This document shows positions 11,138 through 23,639 of a DNA stretch of 64,000 nt, piece after piece. The position numbers were made by a program, and so were the translations under genes. How positions within the stretch are numbered: position 1 is the stretch's first letter; every line of letters begins with the position of its first letter. The stretch covers positions 2,914,001-2,978,000 of the forward strand of contig JAJEKV010000103.1 in NCBI GenBank assembly GCA_021234155.1. Direction: 5' to 3'. The stretch is from Isoetes taiwanensis (Eukaryota > Streptophyta > Lycopodiopsida > Isoetales > Isoetaceae). The notes beneath the pieces are model-generated. The model was not told where the DNA came from. It saw only the letters and a program-made list of their open reading frames with translations, and searched no databases.

Positions 11138-14100
11138 CATGAGTGGTCTTAGGTCCACGGAACTTGGTCCCTAGGGCAAGTCGGCGTTTCTGAGTCCATT
11201 ACAAGAGCCAATCTCAGACTCAGGAGAGGGAGGGCTCGTCAGTCCCGGGGCCTTGGGAGAGGAGGCCGGAGACTGGCGGCCAGGGGGATTTTAGGGTCCG
11301 TGCTATGGTGTCAACACCCCCACCCACGTCAAGTCCGCGGCAAGGTCCGCTGAATCGACAAGGAGAGGGCCTCCAAAGCGTAAACCACGTGGGTTGCCGG
11401 GTTCTAGAAGGGTTTTGCGTTTTGGGGCCGAGACTTGGTCTGTTGAACTTGGGACTGGCCGAAGGCTGCAGTAGAGAATCTGGAACAAGGAGGCGGCGAG
11501 CTGAGTTTGGGCTGGTCCTCCTCCTCGATGTGGCAAGCAGAAGTGGGGCTTTTGTAGTGGCAAGACATTCATAAATTCGCAATTAATGCATTTATGCGAA
11601 AATAAATTCTGATTTTTTGCCATTTGGAATCTAATCCATTTCGGCCTGACCCAATTTCGAAAATTTGGAGAAGGTCTAGGTCAAAGGGTTAGCATTAGAG
11701 CGGTGAGGGGGCATCCGGATTGCGGGGCAAACCGAAAGCGGCACCCTTCCCAAGTCAAGCGAGGCGGGACCTTGGGGGATCCCTCCTGAGGGGAGAGTCC
11801 AGGACCCCAGGCGGGGATCCAAAAAGTTCGAGCAGCCCCCTTCTGGCGGCTCCCAGGGGGGCTGCGCTAATGACCACCCTCCCGGGCCGGTTCCCTATCC
11901 GGCCGTTGGATCCTCCCGTTCGGGGGGCCCCTCTTGGGGAAGGCCAAAAAGATTCAGATCGGTAGGGAGAACTTGTCAAACCGGAGAGCGTCTGGAGGCG
12001 GCCTTGTAGAAACCGCATGATGTCTTGTCGTTAGACACAGGGAGGCTCGGGAATGGCAAATCGACCACGCCAAATCATCAGGAATGGCTAAATTACCCTA
12101 GGGAGAAAGTTACAAGGTCGGTTTTGCAAAGAAAGAAACACTCACGCCCTCCACGACGGTATCCAGCATCCACATCCTAGGCCAATTGACTACGAGTGTG
12201 ATGGAAGTGAGCTACTTTGGCGCTTCTTGGAGGTCGGGTGGTCTTCCGGCCCGCGGAACTTGGTCCCCGAGGGCAAGTCGGCGTTCGAGTCCATCGGGCA
12301 GAGTCAAATCGCGATTAGGAGAGGGAGGTCGCGTCCCCTGGGGCCTTGGGGAGAGAAATTGGAGACAGCGACTAGGGGGGGATTTAGGGTCCGTGCTCTG
12401 GCGTCAACACCCCACTCCCGTCAAGTCCTGGTAAAAGGTCCTTAAATCGACAAGGAGAGGGCCTCCAAAGCGTAAACCACGGTGGGTTGCCATGTTCTAG
12501 AAGGGTTTGCGTTTTGGGGGCGAGATGATCCATTGCACGCAGGACTGGCGAGAAGCTGTAGCCCAGAATATGGAGCAAGGAGGCGGCGGGGCGGAGTTTG
12601 GGCTGTCCTCCTCCGATGTGGCAAGTAGAAGTCGGGGGCTTTGCGATGGCAAGACATTCATAAATTTCGCAATTAATGCATTGTAGGAAAATAAATTCTG
12701 ATTTTTTGCATTTGGAATCCTAATCCATTTCGACCTGACCCAATTTTGAAATTTGAGGAGAAGGTCTAGGTCAAAGGGTTAGCATTAGAGCGGGAAGGGG
12801 GCGGTTTGCGGGGGGCAACCGGTGGCACCCTTCCCCAAGTCAAGCGAGGCCGGGACCTTGCGGGGATCCCTCACAAGAGGGAGAGTGGGACCCCAAGGGC
12901 GGGGATCAAAAAGTTCGAGGCAGCCCTTCTGGCGGCTCTCCGGGGGGCTGCACGCTAATGACCACCCTCCGGGCCGGTTCCCCTATCGGCCGTTGGATCC
13001 TCCGTTCGGGGCCCCTCTTGCCGGGAAGGCCCAAAAGATTCAGTCGGTCGGAGAACTTGTCAAACCCGCGGGCGTCCCGAGGTCGGCCTTGTAGAAAACA
13101 TTGTCTTGTCGTTTGAGACGCAGGAGGCTCCGGAATGGCAAATCGACCACTGCCAAATCGTCAGGAATGGCGAAATTACCCTAGGGAGCAAGTTACAAGG
13201 TCGGTTTTGCAAAAGAAAAAACACTCCGCCCTCCCAGATCCCGGTATCCATCCACATCCTAGGCCAATTGACTACGAGGTGTGATGGAAGTGAGCTACTT
13301 TGGCTTCTTGGAGGTGAGATTGGTCTTAAGGCCGGAACTTGGTCCCAGGGGGCAATGTCGGCGTTAAGGTCCATTGGCGAGTCAAATCGCGATTCCAGGA
13401 GGGAGGTCGCCCGTCAGTCCCGGGGGCCTGGGGGAGGGAATTTGGGCAAAAGCAGCCAGGGGGATTTTAGAATTAGTGCTCTGGCGTCAACACCCCCCAC
13501 TCCGCGTCAAGTCACGGCGCAAAGGTCCCTTGAGAATCGACAAGGAGAGGGCCTCCAAAGCGTAAACCCGTGGGTTGCCAGGTTCTAGAAGGGTTTTGCG
13601 TTTTGGGGGGCGAGACTTGGTCATTGCACTTGGGACCTGGCGAGAAGGCTGCGGTAGGAATATGGAGCAAGGAGGCCCGGCGGGGCGGAGTTTGGGCCTG
13701 TCCTCCTCGATGTGGCAAGTAGAAGTCGAGCTTTTGCGATGGCAAGACATTCATAAATTAGCAATTAATGCATTGTAGGAAAATAAATTACGATTTTTGC
13801 CCGGTGGAATCCTAATCCATTTCCATCCACCTGACCCAATTTTGAAATTTTAGGAGAAGGTCTAGGTCAAAGGGTTAGCATTAGAGCGGTCGGGGCGGCG
13901 GGTTGCGGGGAAAGCCCAGAGTGGCACCCTTCCCCAAGTCAAGCGAGGCCGGGACCTTGCGGGGATCCCTCACAAGAGGGGAGAGTCAGGACCCCAAGAG
14001 GCGGGGATCCAAAAAGTTCGAGGCAGCCCTTCTGGCGGCTCCCAGGGGCTGCGCTAATGACCACCCTCCGGGCCGGTTCCCCTATCGGCCGTTGGATCCT

Positions 14101-17100
14101 CCGTTCGGGGGCCCCTCTTGGGGAAGGCCCAAAGATTCGGATCGGTGCGGGAGAACTTGTCAAAGCGGAAGCGTCTTGAGGTCGGCCTTGTAGAAACATG
14201 AGTGTCTTGTCGTTCGGAACGCAGGGGAGGCTCGGGAATGGCAAATCGACCACCTGCCAAATCGTCCGGAATGGCGAAATTACCCTAGGGAGCAAGTTAC
14301 AAGGTCGGTTTTGCAAAGAAAGAAAACACTCCGCCCTCCGCAGCCGGTACATCCATCCTAGGCCAATTGACTCACGAGTGTGATGGAAGTGAGCTACTTT
14401 GGCGCTTCTTGGAGGTCGGGTGGTCTTCGGCCCGCGGAACTTGGTCCCCGAGGGCAAGCGTCGGCGTTCCCGAGTCCATTGGCGCGAGTCAAATCGCGAT
14501 TCCAGGAGAGGGAGGTCGCCCGTCCGTCCCGGGGGCCTTGGGGAGAGAAGAGGGGGACAGCGGCTTAGGGGGATTTTAGGGTCCGTGCTCACGGCGTCAA
14601 CACCCCCACTCCCGTCAAGTCACGGCGCAAGGTCCCGCCGAATCGACAAGGAGGAGGGGCCTCCAAAGCGTAAACCACAGTGGGTTGCGAGGGTTCTAGA
14701 AGGGTTTGCGTTTTGAAGTAGAGACTTGGTACATTGCACTTGGGACTGGTAGAAGAAGCTGCAGCCGAGAATCTGGAACAAGAGGCTGGCCGGGCGGAGT
14801 TTGGGCCTGTCCTCCTCCCGATGTGGCAAGTAGAAGTCGAGCAGCTTTGCGATGCAAGAACATTCATAAATTCGCAATTAATGCATTATGCGAAAATAAA
14901 TTCTGATTTTTTTGCGGTGGAATCCTAATCCATTTCGGCACACAGCCCAATTTTGAAATTTTGGAGAAGGTCTAGGTCAAAGGGTTAGCATTAGAGCGGT
15001 CGGGGCGGCGGGTTGCAGGGCAACAGGAGGCTGGCACCCTTCCCCAAGTCAAGCGAGGCGGGGACCTTGCGGGGATCCCTCACAAGAGGGGAGAGTCCAG
15101 GACCCCAAGAGGCGGGATCCAAAAAGTTCGAGGCAGCCCTTCTGGCGGCTCAGGGGGGGCAGCTAATGACCACCCTCCGGGCGGTTCCCCTATCCGGCCA
15201 GTTGGATCCTCCGGATTCAGGGGCCCCTCGCCGGGGAAGGCCCAAAAGATTCAGATCGGTCAGGGAGAACTTGTCAAACCCGAGGCGTCGAAGGTCGGCC
15301 TTGTAGAAACATGATGTCTTGTCGTTAGAGACGCAGGGAGGCTCGGAATAGCAAATCGACCTGCCAAATCGTCAGGAATGGCGAAATTACCCTAGGGAGC
15401 AAGTTACAAAGGTCGGTTTTGCAAAAAAAAAAACACTCCGCCCCTCCGCGGCGGTATCAGCATCCACATCCTAGGCCAATTGACTACGAGTGTGATGGAA
15501 GTGAGCTACTTTGGCGCTTCTTGGAGGTCGGGTGGTCTTACGGCCCCGGAACTTGGTCCCGGGGGCAGCGTCGGCGTTCTGAGTCCATTGGCGAGTCAAA
15601 TCGCGATTCCAGGAGGGGAGGTCGCCCGTCAAGTCCCCAGGGCCTTGGGAGAGGAAGTCCGGGGGCAAGCGGCTTCCGGGGGATTTTAGGGTCCGTGCTC
15701 GGCGTCAACACCCCCACTCCCCCGTCAAGTCGCGGCGCAAAGGTCAGAATCGACAAGGAGAGGGCCTCCCAAAGCGTAAACCACGTGGGTTGCGGGTTCT
15801 AGAAGGGTTTGCGTTTTGGGGCGAGACTTGTCTGTTGCACGCAGGACTGGCGAGAAGGCTGCGGCCAGAAATCTGGAGCAAGGAGGCCCGGCGGGGCGGA
15901 GTTTGGGCCTGTCCTCCCTCCCGATGTGGCAAGTAGAAGTCGAGGCTTTTGCGGTGGCAAGACATTCATAAATTCGCAATTAATGCATTGTGCGAAAATA
16001 AATTCTGATTTTTGCCGGCTGGAATCTAATCCATTTCGGCCTACGGCCCAATTTTGAAATTTTAGGAGAAGGTCTAGGTCAAAGGGTTAGCATTAGAGCG
16101 GTCGGGGCAGCCCGTTTGCGGGAACAGCCAGAGTGGCACCCTTCCCCAAGTCAAAGAGGGCGGGACCTTGCGGGGATCCCTCACAAGAGGGAGAGTCCAG
16201 GACCCCAAGCCCGGGATCAAAAAAAGTTCAGGGCAGCCCTTCTGGCAGCTCGGGGGGGCTGCGCTAATGACCACCCTCCGGGCCGGTTCCCCTATCCGGC
16301 CGTTGGATCCTCCGTTCAGGGGCCCCTCTTCGGGAAGGCCCAAAAGATTCAGATCGGTCAGGAGAACTTGTCAAACAAAAGGGCGTCAGGAATCGGCCTT
16401 GTAGAAACCGCATTGTCTTGTCGTTCGGACACGGGGAGGCTCGGAATGGCAAATCGACCACTGCCAAATCGTCAGGAATGGCCGAAATTACCCTAGGGAG
16501 CAAGTTACAAGGTCGGTTTTGCAAAGAAGAAAACACTCCGCCCTCCACGCCGGTATCGCATCCACATCCTAGGCCAATTGACTCACGAGTGTGATGGAAG
16601 TGAGCTACTTTGGTGCTTCTTGGAGGTCGGGTGGTCTTCTGGCCCGCGGAACTTGGTCCCCGAGGCAGCGTCGGCGTTGAGTCCATTGGCGAGAGTCAAA
16701 TCGCGATCCAGGAGAGGGGGAGGTCGCCGTCAGTCCCGGGGGCCAGGGGGAGAGGAAATTCAGGGCAAGCGGCTTCAGGGGGGATTTTAGAATTCGTGCT
16801 CTCTGGCGTCAACACCCCCACTCCCGTCAAGTCCGAGCGCAAGGTCCCGCCGAATCGACAGGAGGGGGCCTCCAAAGCGTAAACCACGTGGGTTGCGAGG
16901 GTTCTAGAAGGGTTTGCGTTTTGGGGGCGAGACTTGATACATTGCACTTGGGACTGGCGAGAAAGGCAGCGAGAATATGGAACAAGGGCCTGGCGGGACC
17001 GGAGTTTGGGCACATCCTCCTCCCGATGTGGCAAGTAGAAGTCGGGCGCTTTTGCGGTGGCAAGACATTCATAAATTCGCAATTAATGCATTTATGCGAA

Positions 17101-20100
17101 AATAAATTCTGATTTTTTGCAATTTGGAATCCTAATCCATTCCGGCCTACGACCCAATTTTGAAATTTTTAGGAGAAGGTCTAGGTCAAAGGGTTAGCAT
17201 TAGAGCGGTCGAGGGGCAGCCCGGTTGCGGGGGAACAGAGGTGGCACCCTTCCCCAAGTCAAGCGAGGCGGGGACCTTGCGGGGATCCCCTCACAAGAGG
17301 GAGAGTCCGGGACCCAAGAGGCGGGATCAAAAAGTTCGAGGCAGCCCTTCTGGCGGCGCTCCCGGGGGCTGCGCTAAAACCACCCTCCGGGCCGGTTCCC
17401 CTATCCGGCCGTTGGATCCTCCGTTCGGGGCCCCTCTTCGGGGAAGGCCCAAAAGATTCAGATCGGTCAGGAGAACTTGTCAAACCGCGGGCGTCACGAG
17501 GTCGGCCTTGTAGAAACCATGTTGTCTTGTCGTTCGAGACGCAGGGGAGGCTCGGGAATGGCAAATCGACCTGCCAAATCGTAGGAAGGAATGGCCGAAA
17601 TTACCCTAGGGAGCAAGTTACAAGGTCGGTTTTGCAAAGAAAAAAAACACTCCGCCCTCCCGCGGCGGTATCGCATCCACATCCTAGGCCAATTGACTAC
17701 GAGTGTGATGGAAGTGAGCTACTTTGGGCTTCTTGGAGGTCGGGTGGTCTTACAGCCCACGGAACTTGGTCCCGAGGGCAATGTCGGCGTTGAGTCCATT
17801 GCGAGAGCCAAATCGCGGTCAGGAGGGAGGTGGCCCGTCGAGTCCCAGGGGCCTTGGGAGAGGAATTCGGGGCCAGCGGCTTAGGGGGGATTTTAGGGTC
17901 CGTGCTTCTGGCGTCAACACCCCCACTCCCGCGTCAAGTCCGGCGCAAAGGTCCGGCTGAATCGACAAGGAGAGGGCCTCAAAAGCGTAAACCACGTGGG
18001 TTGCGGGTTCTAGAAGGGTTTGCGTTTTGGGGGCGAGACTTGGTCTGTTACACTTGGGACTGGCCAGAAACAGCCGAGAATATGGAACAAGAGGCCCGGC
18101 GGGCGGAGTTTGGGCTGTCCTCCTCCGATGTGGCAAGTAGAAATTAGGCTTTTTTGTGTGGCAAGACATTCATAAATTCGCAATTAATGCATTGTCACGA
18201 AAATAAATTCTGATTTTTTGCGCTGGAATCTAATCCATTTCCGGCACATGACCCAATTTTGAAATTTTTGGAGAAGGTCTAGGTCAAAGGGTTAGCATTA
18301 GAGCGGTCGGGGCAGCCGGTTGCGGGGGGGCAAGCTGGCACCCTTCCCAAGTCAAGCGAGGCGGGACCTTGCGGGGATCCCTCACAAGAGGGAGAGTCAG
18401 GGGACCCCAAGAGGCGGGATCAAAAAGTTCGAGGCAGCCCTTCTGGCGGCGCTCCCGGCTGCGCTAATGACCACCCTCGGGGCCGGTTCCCTATCCGGCC
18501 CGTTGGATCCTCCGTTCGGGGCCCCTCGCCGGGGAAGGCCCAAAAGATTCCAGTGGTCAGGAGAACTTGTCAAACCCCTTGGAGATCTGAGGTCGGCCTT
18601 GTAAACGCGGTGTCTTGTCGTTAGGCCTTAGGAGGCTCGGAATAGCAAATCGACGACCACCAAATCGTGGAGGAATGGCGAAATTACCCTAGGGAGCAAG
18701 TTACAAGGTGGTTTTGCAAAAGAAAACACTCCGCCCTCCACGGCCGGTATCGCATCCCACATCCTAGGCCAATTGACTACGAGTGTGATGGAAGTGAGCT
18801 ACTTTGGCTTCTTGGAGGTCGGGTGGTCTTACGCCCGGAACTTGGTCCCAAGGGCAATGTCGGCGTTGAGTCCATTAGGCGAGTCAAATCCAGCGATTCA
18901 GGAGAGGGAGGTAAGCCCGTCCAGGTCCCAGGGCCTTGGGAGAGAGGAAATTGGAGGCAAAGCGGCTTAGGGATTTTAGGGTCCGTGCTGCGGCGTCAAC
19001 ACCCCCACTCCGCGTCAAGTCCGCGGTTGCAAGGTCCCGCCCGAATCGACAAGGAGAGGGGCCTCAAGCGTAAACCACAGTGGGTTGCGGGGTTCTAGAA
19101 AGGGTTTTGCGTTTTGGGGGCGAGACTTGATGCATTGCACTGGGACTGGCGAGAGGCTGCTGGTAGAGAATCTGAGCAAGGGGAGCCCGGCGGAGTTTGG
19201 AGTTTGGGCCTCCTCCTCCCGATGTGGCAAGTAGAAGTCGGAGGCTTTGGGTGGCAAGACATTCATAAATTCTTAATTAATGCATTGTGCGAAAATAAAT
19301 TCTGATTTTTGCCATTTGGAATCCTAATCCATTTCAGCACCACTGACCCAATTTTGAAAATTTTACCGGAGAAAGGTCTAGGTCAAAGGGTTAGCATTAG
19401 AGCGGTCGGGGCAGCCGTTGCGGGGGGGCAAGCAGAGCTGGCACCCTTCCCAAGTCAAAGCGAGGCCGGGACCTTGCGGGGATCCCTCCTGAGGGAGAGT
19501 CAGGACCCCAGGCGGGATCCAAAAAGTTCGAGGCGACCCTTCTGGCGGCTCCCGGGGGGCTGCGCTAAGCAACCACCCTCCGGGGCCCGGTTCCCCTATC
19601 CGGCCGTTGGATCCTCCGTTCGGGGCCCCTCTTGGGGAAGGCCCAAAAGATTCAGTCGGTCAGGAGAACTTGTCAAACAGCGGGCGTCACGAGGTCGGCC
19701 TTGTAAAAGCCGCGATGTCTTGTCGTTAGACGCAGGGGGAGGCTCGGGAAACCGTCGACCCTGCAAATCGTCAGGAATGGCGAAATTACCCTAGGGGAGC
19801 AAGTTACAAAGGTCGGTTTTGCAAAGAAAAAAACACTCCGCCCTCCGCGGCATTATCGCATCCACATCTAGGCCAATTGACTCACGAGTGTGATGGGAAG
19901 TGAGCTACTTTGGCTTCTTGGAGGTCAGGTGGTCTTACAGCCCCGCGAACTTGGTCCCGGGGAACGCGTCGGCGTTCTGAGTCCATTGGCAGAGTCAAAT
20001 GTGCAATTCGAGAGGGAGAGTCGCCCGTCAAGGCCTTGGGGAGAGAAACGGGGAGACAGCGACTTAGGGGGGATTTTAGGGTCAGTGCTCTGGCGTCAAC

Positions 20101-20463
20101 ACCCCCACTCCGCGTCAAGTCCGCGGCATAAAGGTCCCAGAATCGACAAGAGGGCCTCCAAAGCGGCGTTTGTGGGTTTGCGGGTTCTAGAAGGGTTTTG
20201 CGTTTTGGGGGCGAGACTTGGTCATTGCACGCAGGACTGGCCAGGCCCTGCGGCCGAGAACAAGCAAAAGGCGCGGGCCGGAGTTTGGGCCTGTCCTCCT
20301 CCCGATGTAGCAGAAGTAGAAGTCCGGAGGCTTTTGCGGTGGCAAGACATTCATAAATTCGCGAATTAATGCATTGTCGCGAAAATAAATTCTGATTTTT
20401 GCCGGCTGGATTCCTAACCCATCTCCGGCCTACGACCCAATTTACGAGGAAATTTTGAGGAGA
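11138..20463 (+). repeat. Tandem satellite array 1, ~1.1 kb unit, about 8.5 copies
   Basis: A landmark beginning GGTCTAGGTCAAAGGGTTAG recurs at 11673, 12763, 13859, 14969, 16071, 17178, 18276, 19375 and 20464, spaced 1089-1110 bp. Every unit also has GTGGTCTT plus AACTTGGTCCC, a TTCTAGAAGGGTTTTGCG stretch, ATTCATAAATTCGCAATTAA and CTAATGACCACCCTCC. The array starts mid-unit at about 11138, right after the CACTA copy. No unit has a long conserved reading frame, and the many short frames differ between units. It is not rDNA or 5S DNA by any feature I can see. Units differ mainly by small indels at GC-rich sites. Confidence 0.9.
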
Positions 20464-20872
20464 AGGTCTAGGTCAAAAGGGTTAGCTAAGGTCAAAGGAA
20501 TGGAGTTTATTAGGGATGGATTGTACTTGGGGTTGACCTTGGCTTTCATTGGACGTTATACTTGGTCTAAGATTGCATTGGGCGTAAACCACATGACTTG
20601 CAGTTCTAGAAGGGTTTTTGTTTTGGTTTTCTGCTCCCTAAAGCTATTTGACATGGATGGCATAACTAACTTGTAATGAAGCTGGTTTTGTTTCTCAAAA
20701 CAATTGTACCTTGATGAAAGATTTGCTTCACATAGTTTCCAAGTGAAAAATTTTTAATGTGTAAAAGCAGCCTTGTTGCCCCACTGGTCAAGACTTCGCC
20801 TTTTTGATGCACCTCTTTAGTTATGCATTTTATTGCATTTATGGTTTTATAAATTCGTAGTTAATGTCATAG
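20464..20872 (+). repeat. Diverged terminal unit of array 1
   Basis: After GGTCTAGGTCAAAAGGGTTA the sequence leaves the satellite consensus (GCTAAGGTCAAAGGAATGGAG) but rejoins its general layout. It keeps GCGTAAACCAC, a TTCTAGAAGGGTTTTTG stretch, and TTATAAATTCGTAGTTAATG at the place of the unit's ATTCATAAATTCGCAATTAATG. It is therefore a distant relative or older edge unit. The same diverged unit ends array 2 at 33877-34270. Confidence 0.75.
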
Positions 20873-21108
20873 CATATGATGGCTAGATGAGTTTTAGTCT
20901 TGTCTCCTTTTCGGTTTTCTACGTGCGAGAGCTCATGTATGTTCATCATTGATATCAAAGGAAGCTTGTCGTTTTCCTCTCATTTGTTCTGTTTTCTTCT
21001 TCTTCTTCTCTTCTTGCAAATCCAGCGTGACATAGTCCCGGACTCTCACATTAGATCCGCGGGTCCTCCGCATCTTCAGAAGGAGTTCGAATGAGACCCC
21101 AAACACCG
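20871..21108 (+). repeat. LTR fragment, copy 2, lacking its 5' part
   Basis: From GCATATGATGGCTAGATGAG onward the sequence matches 4074-4312, but the U3/TATA part present in copy 1 is absent. The left edge abuts the diverged satellite unit. That edge is the junction of the large tandem duplication. Confidence 0.7.
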
Positions 21109-22504
21109 CCAATTTGCTCGTGATCTTGACTAATCAAGCTATGTTCAAGTGTTTTGAGGGTATCGAGATTTTTAGATTTGTTACACAAAACTTGCTTTCC
21201 AGGTTACTTCGAGTTGCCTTACGACGCGGTATACATAAAATTTCATAGCAGGCAAAATGTCACGACAAATGTCACGACAAATGTCGAGGCGGCATCGCGG
21301 GCGTCATGTGACGATTGTCTGAGAACCTAAGACAACGTCAGTCGATGCCTGCATTATGTCTTGCCGGTCGCATGTGACTGGATTTTGGCCGTTGACTATC
21401 ACGATGCATGCGGCGTGGTCTACGCGACGTATGACAACGTCGTAATGCGGTATTACTACCGAGGTGTCTTGCCAGTCGGCGTGGGTGGCTGGCATGTGAC
21501 CGTTGACACTCACGTCGCCGGTGACGTCCGTCGCTTATCGCGGCGTTCTGATTCTATATAAACAACTTTTTTCGGCCTTCATTGTTATTTTCTTTGGCTC
21601 CTCTTCCGGCTAAGCGCCTTTGGTATTCTTCTTTTTAACCATATCTTATACTTGTTGCTGCCTACATGGATCGCCATGGTCGCCGGCATGATCGACGCTT
21701 CAGAGATGGCGGAGATTGATGTTGTCTTACCACTGGGGAAGTTTGGATATCGCAGGCTTATCACATATAAGTGCATTCTTGTATTTAGTAGCCTAGACGT
21801 ATATAAACTAGGAAGGACGATTAATGCCCAGTGAAGTAAAAAGCAGGTGTTTTTGGTCCAGGACCACGGTAGCCTCCACCTTAGTGGAGAGGATCGGGGT
21901 ACCGGGCCCAAACTCACCTTCATACCTTACTAGTACAATGTAGATTACAAAATTGAGGTGTGTCGTAGTCAAGGTCATATGTCGACTTCACCTTGAGTGG
22001 GGGACTCTATGTATCGGGGACTGGCGTCTCTAAAGATCTTATTGAAATTGAAACTTATATAAAGAGATTAGTTACTTTCGGGGAAAGGGGCATGGTTGGC
22101 TTCACCTTGAAGGTGGAAGGGACTCGTGTCAGGACCCAATCCTATCCATTTAGGATTTAGGGTTTAGGGTTTATACTACCATATATTGTATATCCTGTGG
22201 CCGTTCAAACTATTGTCGCGGTATATAGTACTTACCTTTTGTAATTGGCGAGGAGGACAAAATAGGTTTGCGATTGTAAAAAAAGATGTATGAAATTTGA
22301 AGAGCGACTTAGGAGCGGGTTGTTGAAGACCATCGATAAGATTTGGTACATTTGAACCAACCCACCGGATCGATGCTCGTCATGGATATCAGTTGGTATA
22401 CAATTATTATTTGTTTTTTTTTAAAATTATCTCTCGGTTCAAATTATATATTCAAGATGTTTTATGATATCTAAATATGTAGGTAGATGATCTTTGATGT
22501 CTCC

Positions 22505-23279
22505 TCAAACTAGATGTGGATTTTGGTTTTAATGTTGTCCATAGAGGCATAGGAAGCAATAGCTTGGGATTCATCAATAATGTGGATGGGTCTTGGCTCA
22601 GCGGCAGTGTTCCTGCTAGTGAAGAACCACGAAGGGCTACAATCATGAGAACATTGCATGTGTCGCATTTCCCAAGAGCGGCTTGGCCCCCCTTTGAAAA
22701 TTGAAATTCTGAAAATTGCAAAATTTAGTCCGGAGCCCTTTGTTGAGCACCTTAAGACATTTGGCTTGTGGCCATGGTTTCCACCTATCCCTATGGATCA
22801 GAATTTGCTTATTGGGGAAGAAGATACATCATTATCTTGAACGCATTTGTCGAATTTGGATTGACCTTATCTAAACAGCGTATAGAAGTGGACGAGATAC
22901 CCACATTCCATTTAATGCCATATCACGAGGTCAAATACGATTGGAAAACTTGGCAAACTTTATTCTAAATATGCTTGGCGATATGAGGATTTATGGAATG
23001 AATTCCAATCTTTGCGTCGATAAGGCTGTGGGGCATGTGATGAGAGTTGAAGTTTATTGATGGCCCGGGGGTTCATGGCAATATGCGGGGTTCATCATGG
23101 TTCTATTGACGGCGTGGCGATGCAATTGTGAATTTTAGAGTGTCGAGGGAGGAAGATTTTTTTACAAGATGCATTAGCGAGATATATCATGGTGTGTGCT
23201 ATTAAAGCATAAACATTGGAGATGAGTTATTTATCAACTATCGCTATGATAGACCTCTCCCATTTGAGATGGAACAATA
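22505..23279 (+). pseudogene. SET-domain-like protein gene inside the CACTA-like element, copy 2
   Basis: This copy reads further than copy 1. One frame gives FGFNVVHRGIGSNSLGFINN near 22516-22580, and another gives FGLTLSKQRIEVDEIPTFHL at 22850-22915. Then KYAWRYEDLWNEFQSL follows near 22968-23015 and VSREEDFFTR near 23135. The C-terminal GDELFINYRYDRP block ends at 23279. Together with AGFINSS, which reads best in copy 1, these fit the second half of a SET domain. Frame changes remain, and they fall at different sites from copy 1. That hints the progenitor was intact when duplicated, or that base-calling errors are involved. Confidence 0.5.
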
Positions 23280-23639
23280 GTATTGTTGTACTAAAAAAGG
23301 AATAAAAAGAGTTTTTTTTAATATGTTTTTTTGTCATTGTTGAGTCATACAAATGGTTGTATGTATTTTATACTTATTACATTATTTGACATGATGGATT
23401 ATCGTTACTCACGTTTAATGAACTCATTTAAATGGTCTCCATCCGTCCATTAGTTCTAAGTTACGGACAAAGAAACCTATAGATGGATTGAATTTCAAGC
23501 CGGAGCGCACCAATATGAAAGATGTGCGTCACGATCAATATGAAGAGGATGAAACTATTGCCGAACACGAGCGAAGTCTTCGTGAGCGGCCCGTCTTTCG
23601 ATATGTTGCCGCAGCTCTTCAAAATTACCTGATATTGAT

